Positions 54,168 to 64,000 of a DNA stretch of 64,000 nucleotides are shown in pieces. The stretch is from Butyricimonas faecihominis. Its GTDB lineage: Bacteria > Bacteroidota > Bacteroidia > Bacteroidales > Marinifilaceae. The translations under genes were made by a program, and so were the position numbers. Numbering within the stretch: the stretch's first letter is position 1; every line of letters begins with the position of its first letter. Location of the stretch: positions 3,477,880 through 3,541,879 of the forward strand of contig NZ_AP028155.1 in assembly GCF_033096445.1 (NCBI RefSeq), read 5' to 3'. The notes under the pieces were generated by a model. The model ran no database searches. It had not been told where the DNA came from and was given only the letters and a program-made list of their open reading frames with translations.

Positions 54168-54281
54168 ATACACGCGTTGTGAGTTCGAAATTTTACAAAT
54201 GTAGTAAACAAATCCCTTTATGCCTTATGGTTCATGTGAATAATTGTTGTTATTTTGCAGGGTATCTATTAAAATTTGATC

Positions 54282-55403
54282 ATGGGAATATACGTGCATG
54301 TACCTTTTTGCCGGAGCAAATGTTTTTATTGCGGGTTTTATTCGGTAGCTTCGTTGACCTTGAAGGAGGCATATCTGGAGGCTGTCGAACGGGAAATCGT
54401 TTTAAGGAGGGGGTATTTGCCGCGGCAGGAAATGAAGACCTTGTATTTCGGGGGAGGCACGCCTTCTTACTTGGAACACGGGGATCTGGAACGAATTATT
54501 CGGAAGTTGGAGGAAAATTATTTGTTTGCTACCGGGATGGAGCGAACCATCGAGTTGAATCCCGAAGATCTGGTGCCGGGAAAATTGCAGGGAATAAAGG
54601 ATTTGGGGTTTAACCGGTTAAGTATCGGGGTGCAATCTTTTTCGGATGAACAATTGAAACGAATCAATCGGACGCATTCGGCCCGTCAGGCGATGGATGG
54701 AATCGCGCTTGCTGCTGGCATGGGATTTGATAATATAAGCATGGATCTGATTATTGGTTTGCCGGGGCAGACGGATGAGGGGTTGTTGGGAGATGTGGAG
54801 AAGGCAAGTAGTTTACCAATAGCTCATTTGTCCGTGTACATGTTAAGTATTGATTCAAATACGGTGTTTGAACACATGGTGAGAAGAGGCGAGTTCCGGT
54901 TGGAGGATGAAGAGGTGATGGCCGGGCGTTATCAGCGGGTGTGTGAACGGTTGAAAGAGTTGGACTTTGAACATTATGAAATTTCCAATTTTGCCCGGAA
55001 CGGGAAGTACTCCCGGCACAATACATCTTACTGGCAACAAAAGCCATACATCGGTTTCGGCCCTTCGGCTCATTCTTATGACCTGTATTCCAGACAATGG
55101 AACACGGCGAATTTGAAAACTTATATAGATCATTTAAATGAAGGAGCGCTTTCATTTGAGAAAGAGGAATTAAAACCTGTTGATTTGTATAATGAATACG
55201 TGATGACGAGCTTGCGGACAATGTGGGGCATGGAGAAACAAAAATTGGAGGGAGATTACGCCATGTTTTGGGAACAGGTGCAGGAACAAGTCCGGAAATA
55301 CGAGCGTTCCGGGGATTTGGTGGAGGAAGGTGGAAGGTGGAAAATCAGTGAGACCGGGTGGGTAATTTCAGACGCGATTTTGAGTGATTTATTCGTGGTC
55401 TAG
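54282..55403 (+). CDS. hemW: HemW-type radical SAM protein
   Basis: 373 residues from ATG 54282; a TTG two codons earlier is less likely. The radical SAM cysteines are CRSKCFYC (Cys10, Cys14, Cys17), followed by LYFGGGTPSYLE, RLSIGVQSFSDEQLKRINRTHS, GLPGQTDE and a C-terminal HTH-like domain (LYNEYVMTSLRTMWG). HemW was long annotated as an oxygen-independent coproporphyrinogen oxidase, but characterised members bind and deliver haem. The single motif version without the extra residues of HemN supports HemW. Confidence 0.9.
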   Translation: MGIYVHVPFCRSKCFYCGFYSVASLTLKEAYLEAVEREIVLRRGYLPRQEMKTLYFGGGTPSYLEHGDLERIIRKLEENYLFATGMERTIELNPEDLVPGKLQGIKDLGFNRLSIGVQSFSDEQLKRINRTHSARQAMDGIALAAGMGFDNISMDLIIGLPGQTDEGLLGDVEKASSLPIAHLSVYMLSIDSNTVFEHMVRRGEFRLEDEEVMAGRYQRVCERLKELDFEHYEISNFARNGKYSRHNTSYWQQKPYIGFGPSAHSYDLYSRQWNTANLKTYIDHLNEGALSFEKEELKPVDLYNEYVMTSLRTMWGMEKQKLEGDYAMFWEQVQEQVRKYERSGDLVEEGGRWKISETGWVISDAILSDLFVV

Positions 55404-55464
55404 TTTTTTACATGAAAAAATACTATTTTTGCGGTTGTAAGTTTAATATTTAAATGTTTTTCAG

Positions 55465-56910
55465 ATGAAAACGAGTAGAATGTCAGTCAAAGAACTGTTG
55501 CAATCAGGAGATTGCGGTAAAGAGGTTGAGGTTAAAGGTTGGGTAAGAACCAAACGCGGTAATAAACAGGTGAATTTTATCGCGTTGAATGACGGCTCTA
55601 CGATTAATAATATACAGGTGGTGGTTGATATGGAGAAGGTGGCCGAGGAGGTGATGAAGAAAGTAACGACCGGGGCGGCTATTCACGTGAAAGGTTTGCT
55701 CGTGGAGAGTGCCGGGAGCGGACAGGCTCGCGAGATTCAAGCGAACGAGGTGATCGTGATGGGAGAGGCTGATCCGGAAAAGTTCCCGATTCAACCGAAG
55801 AAGCATAGCTTGGAATTTTTGCGTGAGGTGGCTCATTTGAGATTCCGCACGAATATTTTCGGGGCTGTTTTCCGTATTCGTCACGCGATGGCTTTTGCCA
55901 TTCATCAATATTTTAACGATCATGGTTTCTATTATTTGCATACCCCGTTGATCACGGCCTCGGATTGCGAGGGGGCAGGAGAGATGTTCCGGGTGACGAC
56001 GCTTGATCCGAAGAATCCACCCTTGTTGGAGGACGGAAGTGTTGATTTCAGACAGGATTTTTTCGGAAAATCAACCAACTTGACGGTGAGCGGTCAGTTG
56101 GAAGGTGAGCTGGGTGCCATGTCGCTGGGTAAGATTTACACGTTCGGGCCAACCTTCCGGGCGGAGAATTCAAATACCACGCGCCATTTGTCAGAGTTTT
56201 GGATGATCGAGCCGGAAGTTGCTTTCAATGATTTGGAAGATAACATGGATTTGGCGGAGGACTTTTTGAAATACCTGATCCGTTATGCTTTGGAGCATTG
56301 CATGGACGATTTGTTGTTCTTGAGCAAGCGCTTGCAGGAAGAGGAGAAGGATAAGAAAGCCGAGGAACGTTCCATGGAGTTGATCGAGAAGTTACAATTC
56401 GTGTTGAATCATGAATTCGAACGGGTTACTTACACGGAGGCTATTGATATATTGAAAAACAGCAAGCAAAATAAGAACGGTAAGTTCCAGTATCCGGTGA
56501 CAGGTTGGGGTGTGGATTTACAGAGTGAACACGAGCGTTACTTGGTAGAGAAACATTTCAAGAAACCGGTGATTTTGACGGGTTACCCGAAGGAAATCAA
56601 GGCTTTCTACATGAAACAGAACCCGGACGGAAAGACGGTTGCCGCGATGGACGTGCTTTTCCCGCAAATCGGAGAGATTATCGGGGGATCACAGCGCGAG
56701 GAAGACTACAACAAGCTGGTGACTCGTATGCAAGAAGTTGGGATTCCGGTTTCCTCGATGTCTTGGTATCTGGACACGAGAAGGTTCGGTTCCGCGGAGC
56801 ATAGCGGATTCGGACTTGGGTTTGAACGTTTGTTGTTGTTCGTGACCGGAATGGGGAATATCCGTGACGTGATCCCGTTCCCGCGGACACCGAAAAATGC
56901 GGAGTTTTAA
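55465..56910 (+). CDS. asnS: Asparaginyl-tRNA synthetase
   Basis: 481 residues, class IIb synthetase for tRNA-Asn. The OB-fold anticodon-binding domain ([24 protein letters not shown], about 20-105) leads to the class II core with motif 2 ([21 protein letters not shown], about 230-250) and motif 3 ([13 protein letters not shown], about 452-464). A TATTTTTG box lies at 55424-55431. It is followed by rpoN after 24 bp. Confidence 0.96.
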   Translation: MKTSRMSVKELLQSGDCGKEVEVKGWVRTKRGNKQVNFIALNDGSTINNIQVVVDMEKVAEEVMKKVTTGAAIHVKGLLVESAGSGQAREIQANEVIVMGEADPEKFPIQPKKHSLEFLREVAHLRFRTNIFGAVFRIRHAMAFAIHQYFNDHGFYYLHTPLITASDCEGAGEMFRVTTLDPKNPPLLEDGSVDFRQDFFGKSTNLTVSGQLEGELGAMSLGKIYTFGPTFRAENSNTTRHLSEFWMIEPEVAFNDLEDNMDLAEDFLKYLIRYALEHCMDDLLFLSKRLQEEEKDKKAEERSMELIEKLQFVLNHEFERVTYTEAIDILKNSKQNKNGKFQYPVTGWGVDLQSEHERYLVEKHFKKPVILTGYPKEIKAFYMKQNPDGKTVAAMDVLFPQIGEIIGGSQREEDYNKLVTRMQEVGIPVSSMSWYLDTRRFGSAEHSGFGLGFERLLLFVTGMGNIRDVIPFPRTPKNAEF

Positions 56911-56934
56911 GAATAATTTGAAATAAATAGAAGG

Positions 56935-58425
56935 ATGCTCAAGCAAAATTTACAACAGAAATTAGGGTTAAAAATCAATCCGTTGCAGATACAGCTGATC
57001 AAGCTGCTTGAGCTTCCTACCTATCAACTTGAACAGAGGATTAAGGAGGAACTGGAGTCAAACCCGCTTTTGGAAGAGGGAGAGGAGAGGCCGGAGCCGG
57101 AAGTTGATATCAAGGAGGACGGGGATGAGGTGGATTATGATGAAAATTCACAGGAGGAAGATAATTACGAGTCTTCGGAGGATGAGTTTTCTTTAGATGA
57201 TTATATCAGTGATGAGGATGATATTCCGGACTATAAGTTGACAGCATCGAATGCCTCGAAGGATGATGATGCACGGGAGTTCGTGCTTTCCGGGGGGATT
57301 TCTTTCCGGGAGAATCTGGTGGAACAGTTGGGGACGCAGCACTTGGGAGAGATGGATCGTAAGATCTGCGAGTATATCATTGGTAATATAGATGATGATG
57401 GTTATCTGCGTCGGGACGTGGAGAATATCGTGGATGATCTCGCTTTTGGGGCGGGGATCGAGGTGGACGATGAGAAGATTGAATCCTTGTTGCGTGTCGT
57501 GCAGCGTTTCGATCCGGCAGGAGTGGGAGCGAGAGATTTGAGGGAATGCCTGTTGCTGCAGGTGAAACGACGCTTGGCGGAGACTTCCACGCCGGCTTTG
57601 ATAAATGCCCGGATCATATTGGAGTGTTATTTCGAGGAGTTCTCGAAGAAACATTACGAGAAGATTTCCAAGCGGATGAGGATTTCAGAGGAGGAGTTGA
57701 AAGAGGCGGTGGACGAAATTCTGAAATTGAATCCCAAGCCGGGCGGACAAATTTCCGATTCTTCAGTTCCGGGAGCCGAGAAGATTATTCCTGACTTTAA
57801 CTTGGATATTGTTGACGGGGAGTTGCAGTTGAGCTTGAACACGGGGGATATTCCCGAGTTGAGGTTGAACAAATCGTACGTCAATATGTTGGAGGATTAC
57901 CAGAAGAATTCGAATTCCCGTGAGAAGAAGGATGTGGTGTCTTTCGTAAAATATAAGTTGAGTTCTGCCCGTTCGTTTATTGATGCCGTGCAACAGCGGA
58001 ATAACACGCTGATGCTGACGATGACAGCTATCGTGCAGTTCCAGAAACCATTTTTCCAGACGGGGGACGAGAGCAAGTTGAAACCGATGATTCTCCGGGA
58101 TATTGCTGATATTACGGGATTGGATGTTTCTACTATTTCGAGGGTTTCTAATTCTAAGTATATACAGACTTGGTTCGGTATTTACTCTTTAAAACAATTC
58201 TTTTCGGGAAGTATGCCGACAAGTAGTGGAGAGGAAGTTAGCACGGGTGAGTTGAAGAATGTGTTGAAGGAGATCGTGGACGGCGAGGATAAACGCAAAC
58301 CTTACACGGATGATGAGTTGGTGGAATTAATGAATAAAAAAGGTTACCAGATTGCCCGCCGGACGATTGCAAAGTATCGTCAGTTGCTGGATATTCCGGT
58401 GGCCCGACTTCGTAGGGAAGTTTAA
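56935..58425 (+). CDS. rpoN: RNA polymerase sigma-54 factor
   Basis: 496 residues. Region I (MLKQNLQQKLGLKINPLQIQLIKLLELPTYQLEQRI) is Gln/Leu-rich as expected, region II is acidic (about 45-95), and the core-binding and promoter-binding parts follow. The RpoN box is ARRTIAKYRQ near the C-terminus and the HTH is before it (DIADITGLDVSTISRVSNSKYI). It needs an AAA+ activator, none of which is encoded in this window. It follows asnS by 24 bp and precedes the PAP2-like gene by 18 bp. Confidence 0.96.
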   Translation: MLKQNLQQKLGLKINPLQIQLIKLLELPTYQLEQRIKEELESNPLLEEGEERPEPEVDIKEDGDEVDYDENSQEEDNYESSEDEFSLDDYISDEDDIPDYKLTASNASKDDDAREFVLSGGISFRENLVEQLGTQHLGEMDRKICEYIIGNIDDDGYLRRDVENIVDDLAFGAGIEVDDEKIESLLRVVQRFDPAGVGARDLRECLLLQVKRRLAETSTPALINARIILECYFEEFSKKHYEKISKRMRISEEELKEAVDEILKLNPKPGGQISDSSVPGAEKIIPDFNLDIVDGELQLSLNTGDIPELRLNKSYVNMLEDYQKNSNSREKKDVVSFVKYKLSSARSFIDAVQQRNNTLMLTMTAIVQFQKPFFQTGDESKLKPMILRDIADITGLDVSTISRVSNSKYIQTWFGIYSLKQFFSGSMPTSSGEEVSTGELKNVLKEIVDGEDKRKPYTDDELVELMNKKGYQIARRTIAKYRQLLDIPVARLRREV

Positions 58426-58443
58426 AAGCCATAATTTTAAAAT

Positions 58444-59043
58444 ATGAAAGTACTTGCTTTTGCAGTATCCATGCTGTTTCATCCTTTGTTGTTGCCTTTG
58501 TACGTGTTGTTTATCACATTTAATACGGGAACCGTTTTTACTTATATTCCGGCATACACGCAGAATATGTCTTATTTGTTGACCCTGCTAGGGGTGACGT
58601 TAATACCATTGCTTTGCTTGCCGTTGTTGAAGTGGTTGGGGTTGATTGAGGGGTATCGTCTGGTGCAGAAGCAAGATCGGGTGTTCCCGGTGCTGGTGAC
58701 GATCGTGGGGGCTTTTATCGTGTTTTATTTTTCCCGTAATTTGCCTTATTCAAATATCGTGAGACAGTTTTACCTGATTATGGTAATCATGCTCTCCGGC
58801 TTTATGATCGTGACGATTCGCTGGAAAATCAGTATGCATATGACGGCTATTGGGGCTTTGTGTGGCTTTGTTTTTATTTTGGGAATGAAGTATTTGGGTG
58901 ACGTGATTAACTTGTTGCCTTTGCTGATTCTGGTTTCTGGCCTTGTGGCCTCTGCCCGCTTGTATTTAAAACAGCATACCCCTGCCCAAGTGTATGTCGG
59001 GTATATTTATGGCGCCGCGGCCGTGGTGGCTATCATGTATTAA
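58444..59043 (+). CDS. PAP2-like integral membrane protein
   Basis: 199 residues with about six membrane helices. The C-terminal half has a partial phosphatase signature: KISMHMTAIGALCG and SARLYLKQHTPAQVYVGYIYG, which look like the second and third PAP2 motifs with the third Asp replaced (Gln-Val where Asp would be). The first motif (KXXXXXXRP) is represented by QKQDRVFPV. Activity against lipid phosphates is possible but uncertain. It is the last gene of the asnS-rpoN run and its stop overlaps the end of the SPOR gene on the other strand by 4 bp. Confidence 0.72.
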   Translation: MKVLAFAVSMLFHPLLLPLYVLFITFNTGTVFTYIPAYTQNMSYLLTLLGVTLIPLLCLPLLKWLGLIEGYRLVQKQDRVFPVLVTIVGAFIVFYFSRNLPYSNIVRQFYLIMVIMLSGFMIVTIRWKISMHMTAIGALCGFVFILGMKYLGDVINLLPLLILVSGLVASARLYLKQHTPAQVYVGYIYGAAAVVAIMY

Positions 59044-59540
59044 TAAAGCATGATCCATATATCGCTTTGTCCCAGTTGGGTGGCGAGTAGATCCCTCTGT
59101 TTCGTGGCTTCCTGTTTATCCGTGTAATTCGCAATACTGACACGATAACGCTGGTCTTTGGTAATGATCTGTGCGTTTTGGAAACCTTTGGCTTTTAGTT
59201 GTGTCACGTCTTTTTCTGCTAGATTTTCCCGGGGATGGCTGGCCACGATGATATGATAACTTCTTGTATTTGTTTTCTTGATGTTTTGTTCCGTTCCTTG
59301 TTGCTTTCCTGTTTCCTGCCGGGATGGGGAAATCTTCACGTTTGATGCAATCGTTGTGTTATTGTTATCTCGCGAGGGGTTTTGCCTGATGGTGTCAAGG
59401 GAGACGGTGTTTCCCGAAAGAGAGGCCGGAAGGCTTCTTTTCACGTTGACAGTGGTCAGGTTCTTGGAATTCATTTTATCCCGTTGACAGCCAGCGAACG
59501 GCAACATCAGGACGAATGACAGGAACAATACGAGTTTCAT
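59040..59540 (-). CDS. SPOR-domain lipoprotein
   Basis: 166 residues from ATG 59540; a longer frame starts 11 codons earlier in the neighbouring gene. Lipobox LPFAGC. The middle is a low-complexity linker (SLDTIRQNPSRDNNNTTIASN). The last 75 residues are a SPOR domain (SYHIIVASHPRENLAEKDVTQLKAKGF, YRVSIANYTDKQEATKQRDLL). SPOR domains bind denuded peptidoglycan at division sites. It follows a second SPOR gene by 11 bp, so both are probably cotranscribed. Confidence 0.86.
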   Translation of the reverse strand: MKLVLFLSFVLMLPFAGCQRDKMNSKNLTTVNVKRSLPASLSGNTVSLDTIRQNPSRDNNNTTIASNVKISPSRQETGKQQGTEQNIKKTNTRSYHIIVASHPRENLAEKDVTQLKAKGFQNAQIITKDQRYRVSIANYTDKQEATKQRDLLATQLGQSDIWIMLY

Positions 59541-59551
59541 GTTGCTTGTGT

Positions 59552-59977
59552 TTATTTTATTTGATAGATCCAAGTCTCTTCTTTACCGGGGATTTTGTGA
59601 ATTTTTCTCACGGCAGCGATAGCCTCTTTCTCGGTCTTGTACCCTTCGTAAGCCACGAGGTAAAGATCTCTGCTATAAGGCATGATCATGGCGTTTGCAT
59701 AGCCTTCTTTGTGCAACTTCTCGTACATGCGGTCGGCATTGTCTTTGATGCGGAAACAACCGCCGACAAGGAGATATTCCGGGGCTTCTTTTACCACGGT
59801 GGTCTCGGTTACCGTTTTTGTTTCCGTTACTTGGATGGTGTCTTTTATAAGAACAGCCTTGGTCTCTACTTTAACCGCTTCTTTTTGCGTATTCGTGTTT
59901 CTTACCTTCTTTTTGTCCTGACATCCGGAGATTGCAACCGCTAGGATGACAAGTGTAAATAGTAGAATCGTTTTCAT
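59552..59977 (-). CDS. Second SPOR-domain lipoprotein
   Basis: 141 residues from ATG 59977. Lipobox AISGC (Cys near residue 19). A short Thr/Val-rich linker (VTETKTVTETTVVKEAPEY) leads to a SPOR domain (YLLVGGCFRIKDNADRMYEKLHKEGYANAMIMPY, YLVAYEGYKTEKEAIAAVRKIHKI). It differs enough from the next gene to suggest an old duplication. A TAAATTTG box on the minus strand (60016-60023) overlaps the divergent promoter of the cyclophilin gene. Confidence 0.87.
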   Translation of the reverse strand: MKTILLFTLVILAVAISGCQDKKKVRNTNTQKEAVKVETKAVLIKDTIQVTETKTVTETTVVKEAPEYLLVGGCFRIKDNADRMYEKLHKEGYANAMIMPYSRDLYLVAYEGYKTEKEAIAAVRKIHKIPGKEETWIYQIK

Positions 59978-60023
59978 GTTTGACAACGTTTTGGTTAATC
60001 ATGCCAAGATACAAACAAATTTA

Positions 60024-60053
60024 TTGTTAGTAAAGTATTTTCTTCTATTTTTG
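60024..60053 (+). promoter_or_regulatory. Bacteroidetes-type promoter of the cyclophilin gene
   Basis: TTG at 60024-60026, a 19-bp spacer and TATTTTTG at 60046-60053. The start codon is 40 bp downstream. Confidence 0.72.
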
Positions 60054-60092
60054 TGGTGAAAGTGTCGAATTGTAACCAGTAAAAGAGTTATT

Positions 60093-60890
60093 ATGAATAA
60101 ATTTATCGGATTATTGTTGATTTTGGTTCTTGCCGCTTCGTGTAAGAATGAAACAGAATCTATCGTGAAAATTACCACGGAGTTCGGGGATATAAAGATT
60201 CGTTTGTATGACAAAACACCCAAGCATCGGGATAATTTTTTGAAGTTGGTGGATGAAAAGTTTTATGACGGTTTGCTGTTTCACCGGGTGATTAATCATT
60301 TTATGATACAGGGTGGAGACCCGACGTCGAAGAATGCGGGGCCGGACGTGATGTTGGGTGAGGGAGACGTGGATTACCGGATCGAAGCGGAGTTCGTGCC
60401 GGAGTATTTCCACAAGAAAGGAGTGCTTGCGGCTGCGCGAGAAGGGGATGATACCAATCCGGAACGTAAGTCTAGCGGGGCGCAGTTTTATATTGTTCAA
60501 GGAAAGGTGTATTCTCCGGAACAGTTAGAGGCTACCGTGAAGAGTATCAATGAAAGGCGTAAGATGGCGTTATATGGGCGATTGAAGAATCAGTACAAGG
60601 ATGAATTCACTCGTTTGCAGGAGGCGAATGATTTGGAGGCTTTGGATGAGTTGTCGGAGAAATTGACCCGGGAGTGTGATAGTTTGTTCGTGAATGAAGA
60701 GTTCGTGCTGACGGAGGCGCAAAAACAGGCTTATACCACGGTTGGCGGGACGCCCCATTTGGACGGGCAGTACACGGTGTTCGGGGAGGTGATTGAAGGG
60801 TTGGACGTGCTGGATAAGATTGCTGCGGTTAAAACAAATTCTTTCGATAGGCCGGTGAAAGATGTTGTGATTGAAAAAATTAGAAGATAA
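60093..60890 (+). CDS. Cyclophilin-type peptidyl-prolyl isomerase lipoprotein
   Basis: 265 residues with lipobox LAASC. The cyclophilin domain is in two parts: residues about 24-130 (ITTEFGDIKIRLYDKTPKHRDNFLKL, FYDGLLFHRVINHFMIQGGDP, SSGAQFYIVQGK) and about 215-265 (TPHLDGQYTVFGEVIEGLDVLDKIA). The catalytic Arg (FHRV) is intact. Between them lies an insertion of about 80 residues rich in Glu, Lys and Leu (EQLEATVKSINERRKMALYGRL and on), probably helical. It should assist folding of exported proteins. The insertion is usual in Bacteroidales relatives. Confidence 0.92.
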   Translation: MNKFIGLLLILVLAASCKNETESIVKITTEFGDIKIRLYDKTPKHRDNFLKLVDEKFYDGLLFHRVINHFMIQGGDPTSKNAGPDVMLGEGDVDYRIEAEFVPEYFHKKGVLAAAREGDDTNPERKSSGAQFYIVQGKVYSPEQLEATVKSINERRKMALYGRLKNQYKDEFTRLQEANDLEALDELSEKLTRECDSLFVNEEFVLTEAQKQAYTTVGGTPHLDGQYTVFGEVIEGLDVLDKIAAVKTNSFDRPVKDVVIEKIRR

Positions 60891-60934
60891 ATAAAGGTAT
60901 TTTATCCTCAAAAAACTCCTCCGTCACTTCGTGC

Positions 60935-61109
60935 CACCTCCTCTATAAACAGAGGAGGAGTTGGTGACTCTTCCCGAAGAAAGGGAGTATTTCAGCTCTC
61001 CCTCTGTTTATAGAGGGAGTACCCCGAAGGGGGGAGGGAGTTTGAAAAATGACTTTTGAGACAACCCCAGTTGATTACCAAGTGGTTTCCCCTCCTGTGT
61101 AAGGAGGGG
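60935..61109. repeat. Dispersed GC-rich repeat, copy C with three hairpins
   Basis: Three short stems lie in a row: 60937-60944 with 60951-60958, 60998-61005 with 61012-61019, and 61089-61095 with 61103-61109. The loops contain ATAAAC, GTTTAT or TGTGTAA. At 61029-61069 the GGGGG...GACTTTTGAGACAACCCC block matches copies A and B. The set lies between the convergent cyclophilin gene and mutS and may stop both transcripts. Confidence 0.6.
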
Positions 61110-61147
61110 TTAGGGGAGGTAGTTAAATAAAAGGAATTTTTTATAGA

Positions 61148-63763
61148 TTAAATTCCCGTTATCTTTTTTATCTCATTCAGTTTGTTCAAGGCTTCAAGCG
61201 GGGTCAGGCTGTTGATGTCCAGTCCGGCTATTTCATCTCGAATCTGTAATAACACGGGGTCTTCCAGTTGGAAGAAACTGAGTTGAATGCCTTCTCTTTC
61301 GTTTCCTATTTTAGCGACGTTCTTTTGTATCGCACCGCTTGAATTACGGTCGTTTTCGAGTTGTTTCAGTATCTCGGACGAACGTTTGATGACGGATTGT
61401 GGCAAGCCTGCCATTTTACCGACCTGTATACCAAACGAGTGGTTGGAACCTCCTTTTACCAGTTTCCGGAGGAATACGACCTTGTTGTTGACTTCTTTTA
61501 CCGATACGTTGAAGTTCTTGATTTTCGTGTAAGAGCGTTCCATTTCATTCAGTTCGTGGTAGTGGGTAGCAAAAAGGGTCTTTGCCCTGCTTTTCGGATT
61601 CTCGTGTAAAAACTCGACAATGGCCCAAGCGATGGAAATACCGTCATACGTGGAGGTACCTCGTCCAAGTTCGTCGAATAGTACAAGGCTGCGATCGGAG
61701 ATGTTGTTCAGAATGTTGGCAGCCTCGTTCATCTCGACCATGAAGGTGGATTCCCCCAAAGAGATGTTGTCGGATGCCCCGACGCGGGTGAAAACCTTGT
61801 CGACATACCCGATCTTTGCCGATATGGCGGGAACAAAACATCCGGCCTGTGCCATGATCACGATGAGTGCGGTTTGGCGTAAAAGTGCTGATTTACCTGC
61901 CATGTTGGGTCCTGTGATAATGATAATTTGTTGCTTATCATTATCGAGGTAGAGATCATTGTCGATATAGTTTTCTCCCGGAGGTAATTGGCGTTCAATG
62001 ACTGGGTGACGTCCCCCTTTTATGTCGATCACGAAGGATTCGTTGATCTCCGGTCGATGGTAATCATTGGTGATCGCTATGTTGGCGAACGAGATTAACG
62101 TGTCGATATAGGAGATGACGCGGGCATCCAACTGTATCGGTTTGATATAGGAGGCTGCAGCTGCCAGCAAGGTATTGTATATATCGCTTTCCAATTCTTG
62201 AATCCGGTCTTCGGCTCCGAGAATCTTTTCCTCGTATTCTTTTAGTTCGGGAGTGATGTAACGTTCTGCGTTGACAAGGGTTTGTTTACGAATCCATGTG
62301 TCGGGAACCTTGTTCACGTGAGTTTTGGTCACTTCGATGTAATAGCCGAAAACATTGTTAAAGCTGATCTTCAATGTAGGAATTCCTGTATTCTCTATTT
62401 CACGTTGTTGCATCTTTAGTAGAAGTTCTTTCCCGTGAGAGGAGATTTCCCGTAATTCATCCAGTTCAGTGTTAACTCCGGGGGCGATTACATTCCCTTT
62501 GTTAAGCATCGAGGGGGCATCTTCCCTGATCTCGTGGTCTATTCTTTGGCTTAATGTCTCGCAATCATCCAGTTGTTGCGTCCATTTGGTAAGAACTTCG
62601 TTACCGGTAGATAAACATTGTTCTTTCAACGGTTTGATGGCTTGTAACGCAATTTTTAGTTGAACCATTTCTCTCGGAGAGATACGGCCGACGGCGATCT
62701 TGGAAGCAAGGCGTTCTAGGTCTCCAATGGTGCGGAGAATTTGTTCCAGTTCCAAACGTTCCGTTTCGTGATGCACGAAACATTCCACGATGTCCAAGCG
62801 TTCATTTATGTCTGCCGGTTTCTTCAAGGGCATACACAGCCAGCGACGCAAAGCGCGTGCGCCCATCGGGGTGATGGTGCGGTCGATGATGTCTGCCAAG
62901 GAGCGTCCTCCCTCGTGAAGGGTATCCAAGATTTCAAGGTTACGTAGTGTGAAGCGATCCAGTAGGACACAGGTCGATTCGTCGATACGGGAGATCGAGG
63001 TGATGTGTCCTACAAGCTCGTGTTTTGTCATGTCGAGGTAGTACAAAACGGCTCCCGCGGCGGAAATGCCGCAGTCCATTTTATCAATTCCGAATCCTTT
63101 TAATGACGATACTTCGAAATGCTTTTTGAGGCGATCTGCCGCGGACTCTGTTTCAAAGAACCATTCTTCAATCGGGTAAGTGTAGTATTTTGTCCCGAAG
63201 AGTTCGTTAAACCGGGCTTCCGAGCCTTTAGGGTATAGAACTTCTTTGGGTTGAAAACTATTTAATATTTTATCCATGGTGGCGGGACTTCCTTCTGTGG
63301 TTAGGAATTCTCCCGTGGAAAGGTCTAAAAGGGATAGCCCGGCTTTGGTTTTCGTGAAATACACGGCAGCCAGAAAGACGTTGTTTTTGTTGTCGATGGT
63401 GTTTTCGTTATAGGAAACACCGGGGGTGACGAGTTCGATAACCCCTCTTTTTACCAGTTTCTTGGTCTTTTTCGGGTCTTCCAGTTGTTCACAGATGGCA
63501 ACTCGTTGTCCGGCTCGCACCAGTTTGGGCAGATACGTGTCGATGGCATGATGGGGGAAGCCGGCAAGTTCCACGTCCCCGGGAGAGCCGTGGGAGCGTT
63601 TGGTAAGCGTGATCCCTAATATCTTGGAAGTTAAGATGGCATCTTCGCCGAAGGTTTCGTAAAAGTCACCCATCCTATATAATAAAATCGCATCGGGATA
63701 TTTAGCTTTTGCCGAATAATATTGTTGCATAAGCGGCGTCTGTTCTTCTGACTTTGTTGCCAT
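61148..63763 (-). CDS. mutS: DNA mismatch repair protein MutS
   Basis: 871 residues, normal length. The mismatch-reading motif is in [16 protein letters not shown] (Phe-X-Glu, near residue 35). The connector, lever and clamp parts follow. The ATPase has Walker [16 protein letters not shown] (about 610-625), [12 protein letters not shown] and ATHYHEL. The C-terminal helix-turn-helix for dimer contact ([15 protein letters not shown]) is present. It recognises mispairs and starts repair with MutL, which is not in the window. A TACTTTTG box on the minus strand (63816-63823) lies 53 bp upstream of the start. Confidence 0.97.
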   Translation of the reverse strand: MATKSEEQTPLMQQYYSAKAKYPDAILLYRMGDFYETFGEDAILTSKILGITLTKRSHGSPGDVELAGFPHHAIDTYLPKLVRAGQRVAICEQLEDPKKTKKLVKRGVIELVTPGVSYNENTIDNKNNVFLAAVYFTKTKAGLSLLDLSTGEFLTTEGSPATMDKILNSFQPKEVLYPKGSEARFNELFGTKYYTYPIEEWFFETESAADRLKKHFEVSSLKGFGIDKMDCGISAAGAVLYYLDMTKHELVGHITSISRIDESTCVLLDRFTLRNLEILDTLHEGGRSLADIIDRTITPMGARALRRWLCMPLKKPADINERLDIVECFVHHETERLELEQILRTIGDLERLASKIAVGRISPREMVQLKIALQAIKPLKEQCLSTGNEVLTKWTQQLDDCETLSQRIDHEIREDAPSMLNKGNVIAPGVNTELDELREISSHGKELLLKMQQREIENTGIPTLKISFNNVFGYYIEVTKTHVNKVPDTWIRKQTLVNAERYITPELKEYEEKILGAEDRIQELESDIYNTLLAAAASYIKPIQLDARVISYIDTLISFANIAITNDYHRPEINESFVIDIKGGRHPVIERQLPPGENYIDNDLYLDNDKQQIIIITGPNMAGKSALLRQTALIVIMAQAGCFVPAISAKIGYVDKVFTRVGASDNISLGESTFMVEMNEAANILNNISDRSLVLFDELGRGTSTYDGISIAWAIVEFLHENPKSRAKTLFATHYHELNEMERSYTKIKNFNVSVKEVNNKVVFLRKLVKGGSNHSFGIQVGKMAGLPQSVIKRSSEILKQLENDRNSSGAIQKNVAKIGNEREGIQLSFFQLEDPVLLQIRDEIAGLDINSLTPLEALNKLNEIKKITGI

Positions 63764-64000
63764 TATGTTGTATTTATTGTCTGTTATTAAATTTTAATTA
63801 CGTGTTTTCGCCTCCCAAAAGTAAATATTTTGATCGAGATTTGCTTTAAAACTTCGCAAACATTGTGTAATTTTGCCTAGGCTAAAAAGGGGAATGACGA
63901 AATTTAGTGAGTGTAGAAGAATAACCTGTCGTGTATTTTTTTCGTATTGAATATGGAGACGGGTAGGGGGATAGCCGATTAATAAAATAGTGTATATGGA
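63764..64000. other. Upstream region of mutS, window end
   Basis: No gene is visible in these 237 bp. The mutS -7 candidate is near 63820. The remaining bases show no convincing hairpin or open frame. Confidence 0.5.

Noticed and set aside
54615-55221. Minus-strand frames over hemW
   Set aside because: They are antisense to an intact radical SAM gene with all three cysteines.

Overview
The window looks like chromosomal DNA of a Bacteroidales bacterium. A family close to Odoribacteraceae (Butyricimonas or Odoribacter) is my inference from gene style only. The evidence is SusC/SusD pairs, FecI/FecR regulators, DUF4249 and fimbrillin-like lipoproteins, BspA-type leucine-rich repeats, many lipobox signal peptides, and promoters of the Bacteroidetes type (TTG, about 19-20 bp, TAnnTTTG). 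I see no rRNA, tRNA, CRISPR array or intact insertion sequence.

Layout. 0-2.4 kb: end of an alpha/beta hydrolase, a strong two-way terminator and an M49-like metallopeptidase lipoprotein. 2.4-14.2 kb: a TonB-dependent uptake locus in order, ECF sigma factor, FecR anti-sigma factor, SusC with an STN signalling domain, SusD, two discoidin-like surface lipoproteins and a TlpA-like protein with a degenerate active site. From SusC onward the DNA turns AT-rich, and the block ends at two facing insertion-sequence-like ends. 14.3-29 kb: mostly housekeeping genes (dusB, glpF-glpK, nitroreductase, zupT, an acyltransferase to gltX operon with a tiny membrane protein, and a pyrH-dxs-crp-aminotransferase run). 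29.2-34 kb: an envelope glycolipid cluster of a GT2 enzyme, a double LAB_N membrane protein and two divergent ArnT-like glycosyltransferases.

34-47 kb is the accessory part. Two fimbrillin-like lipoproteins flank a 1138-residue lipoprotein that joins a fimbrillin-like module, BspA repeats and an M64-like peptidase. Next come an AlbA_2/ATPase regulator carrying five in-frame 42-bp repeats, three surface or periplasmic proteins (WG repeat, OMP-like, FnIII-LRR) and, convergently, an HTH-like gene with a membrane serine/threonine kinase. 47-50.7 kb: a HAD phosphatase and the rplM-rpsI-rpsB-tsf operon with a structured leader. 51-54 kb: a DUF4249/TonB receptor pair. 54-64 kb: hemW, asnS, rpoN, a PAP2-like protein, two SPOR lipoproteins, a cyclophilin lipoprotein and mutS.

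The most unusual items are the fimbrillin-LRR-M64 fusion and its cluster, the repeat-bearing AlbA_2 regulator, the facing kinase/HTH and surface-protein operons, and a dispersed GC-rich hairpin repeat family found in at least three gaps. No tool was run. Family names rest on recognised motifs, and distant assignments are marked as such.
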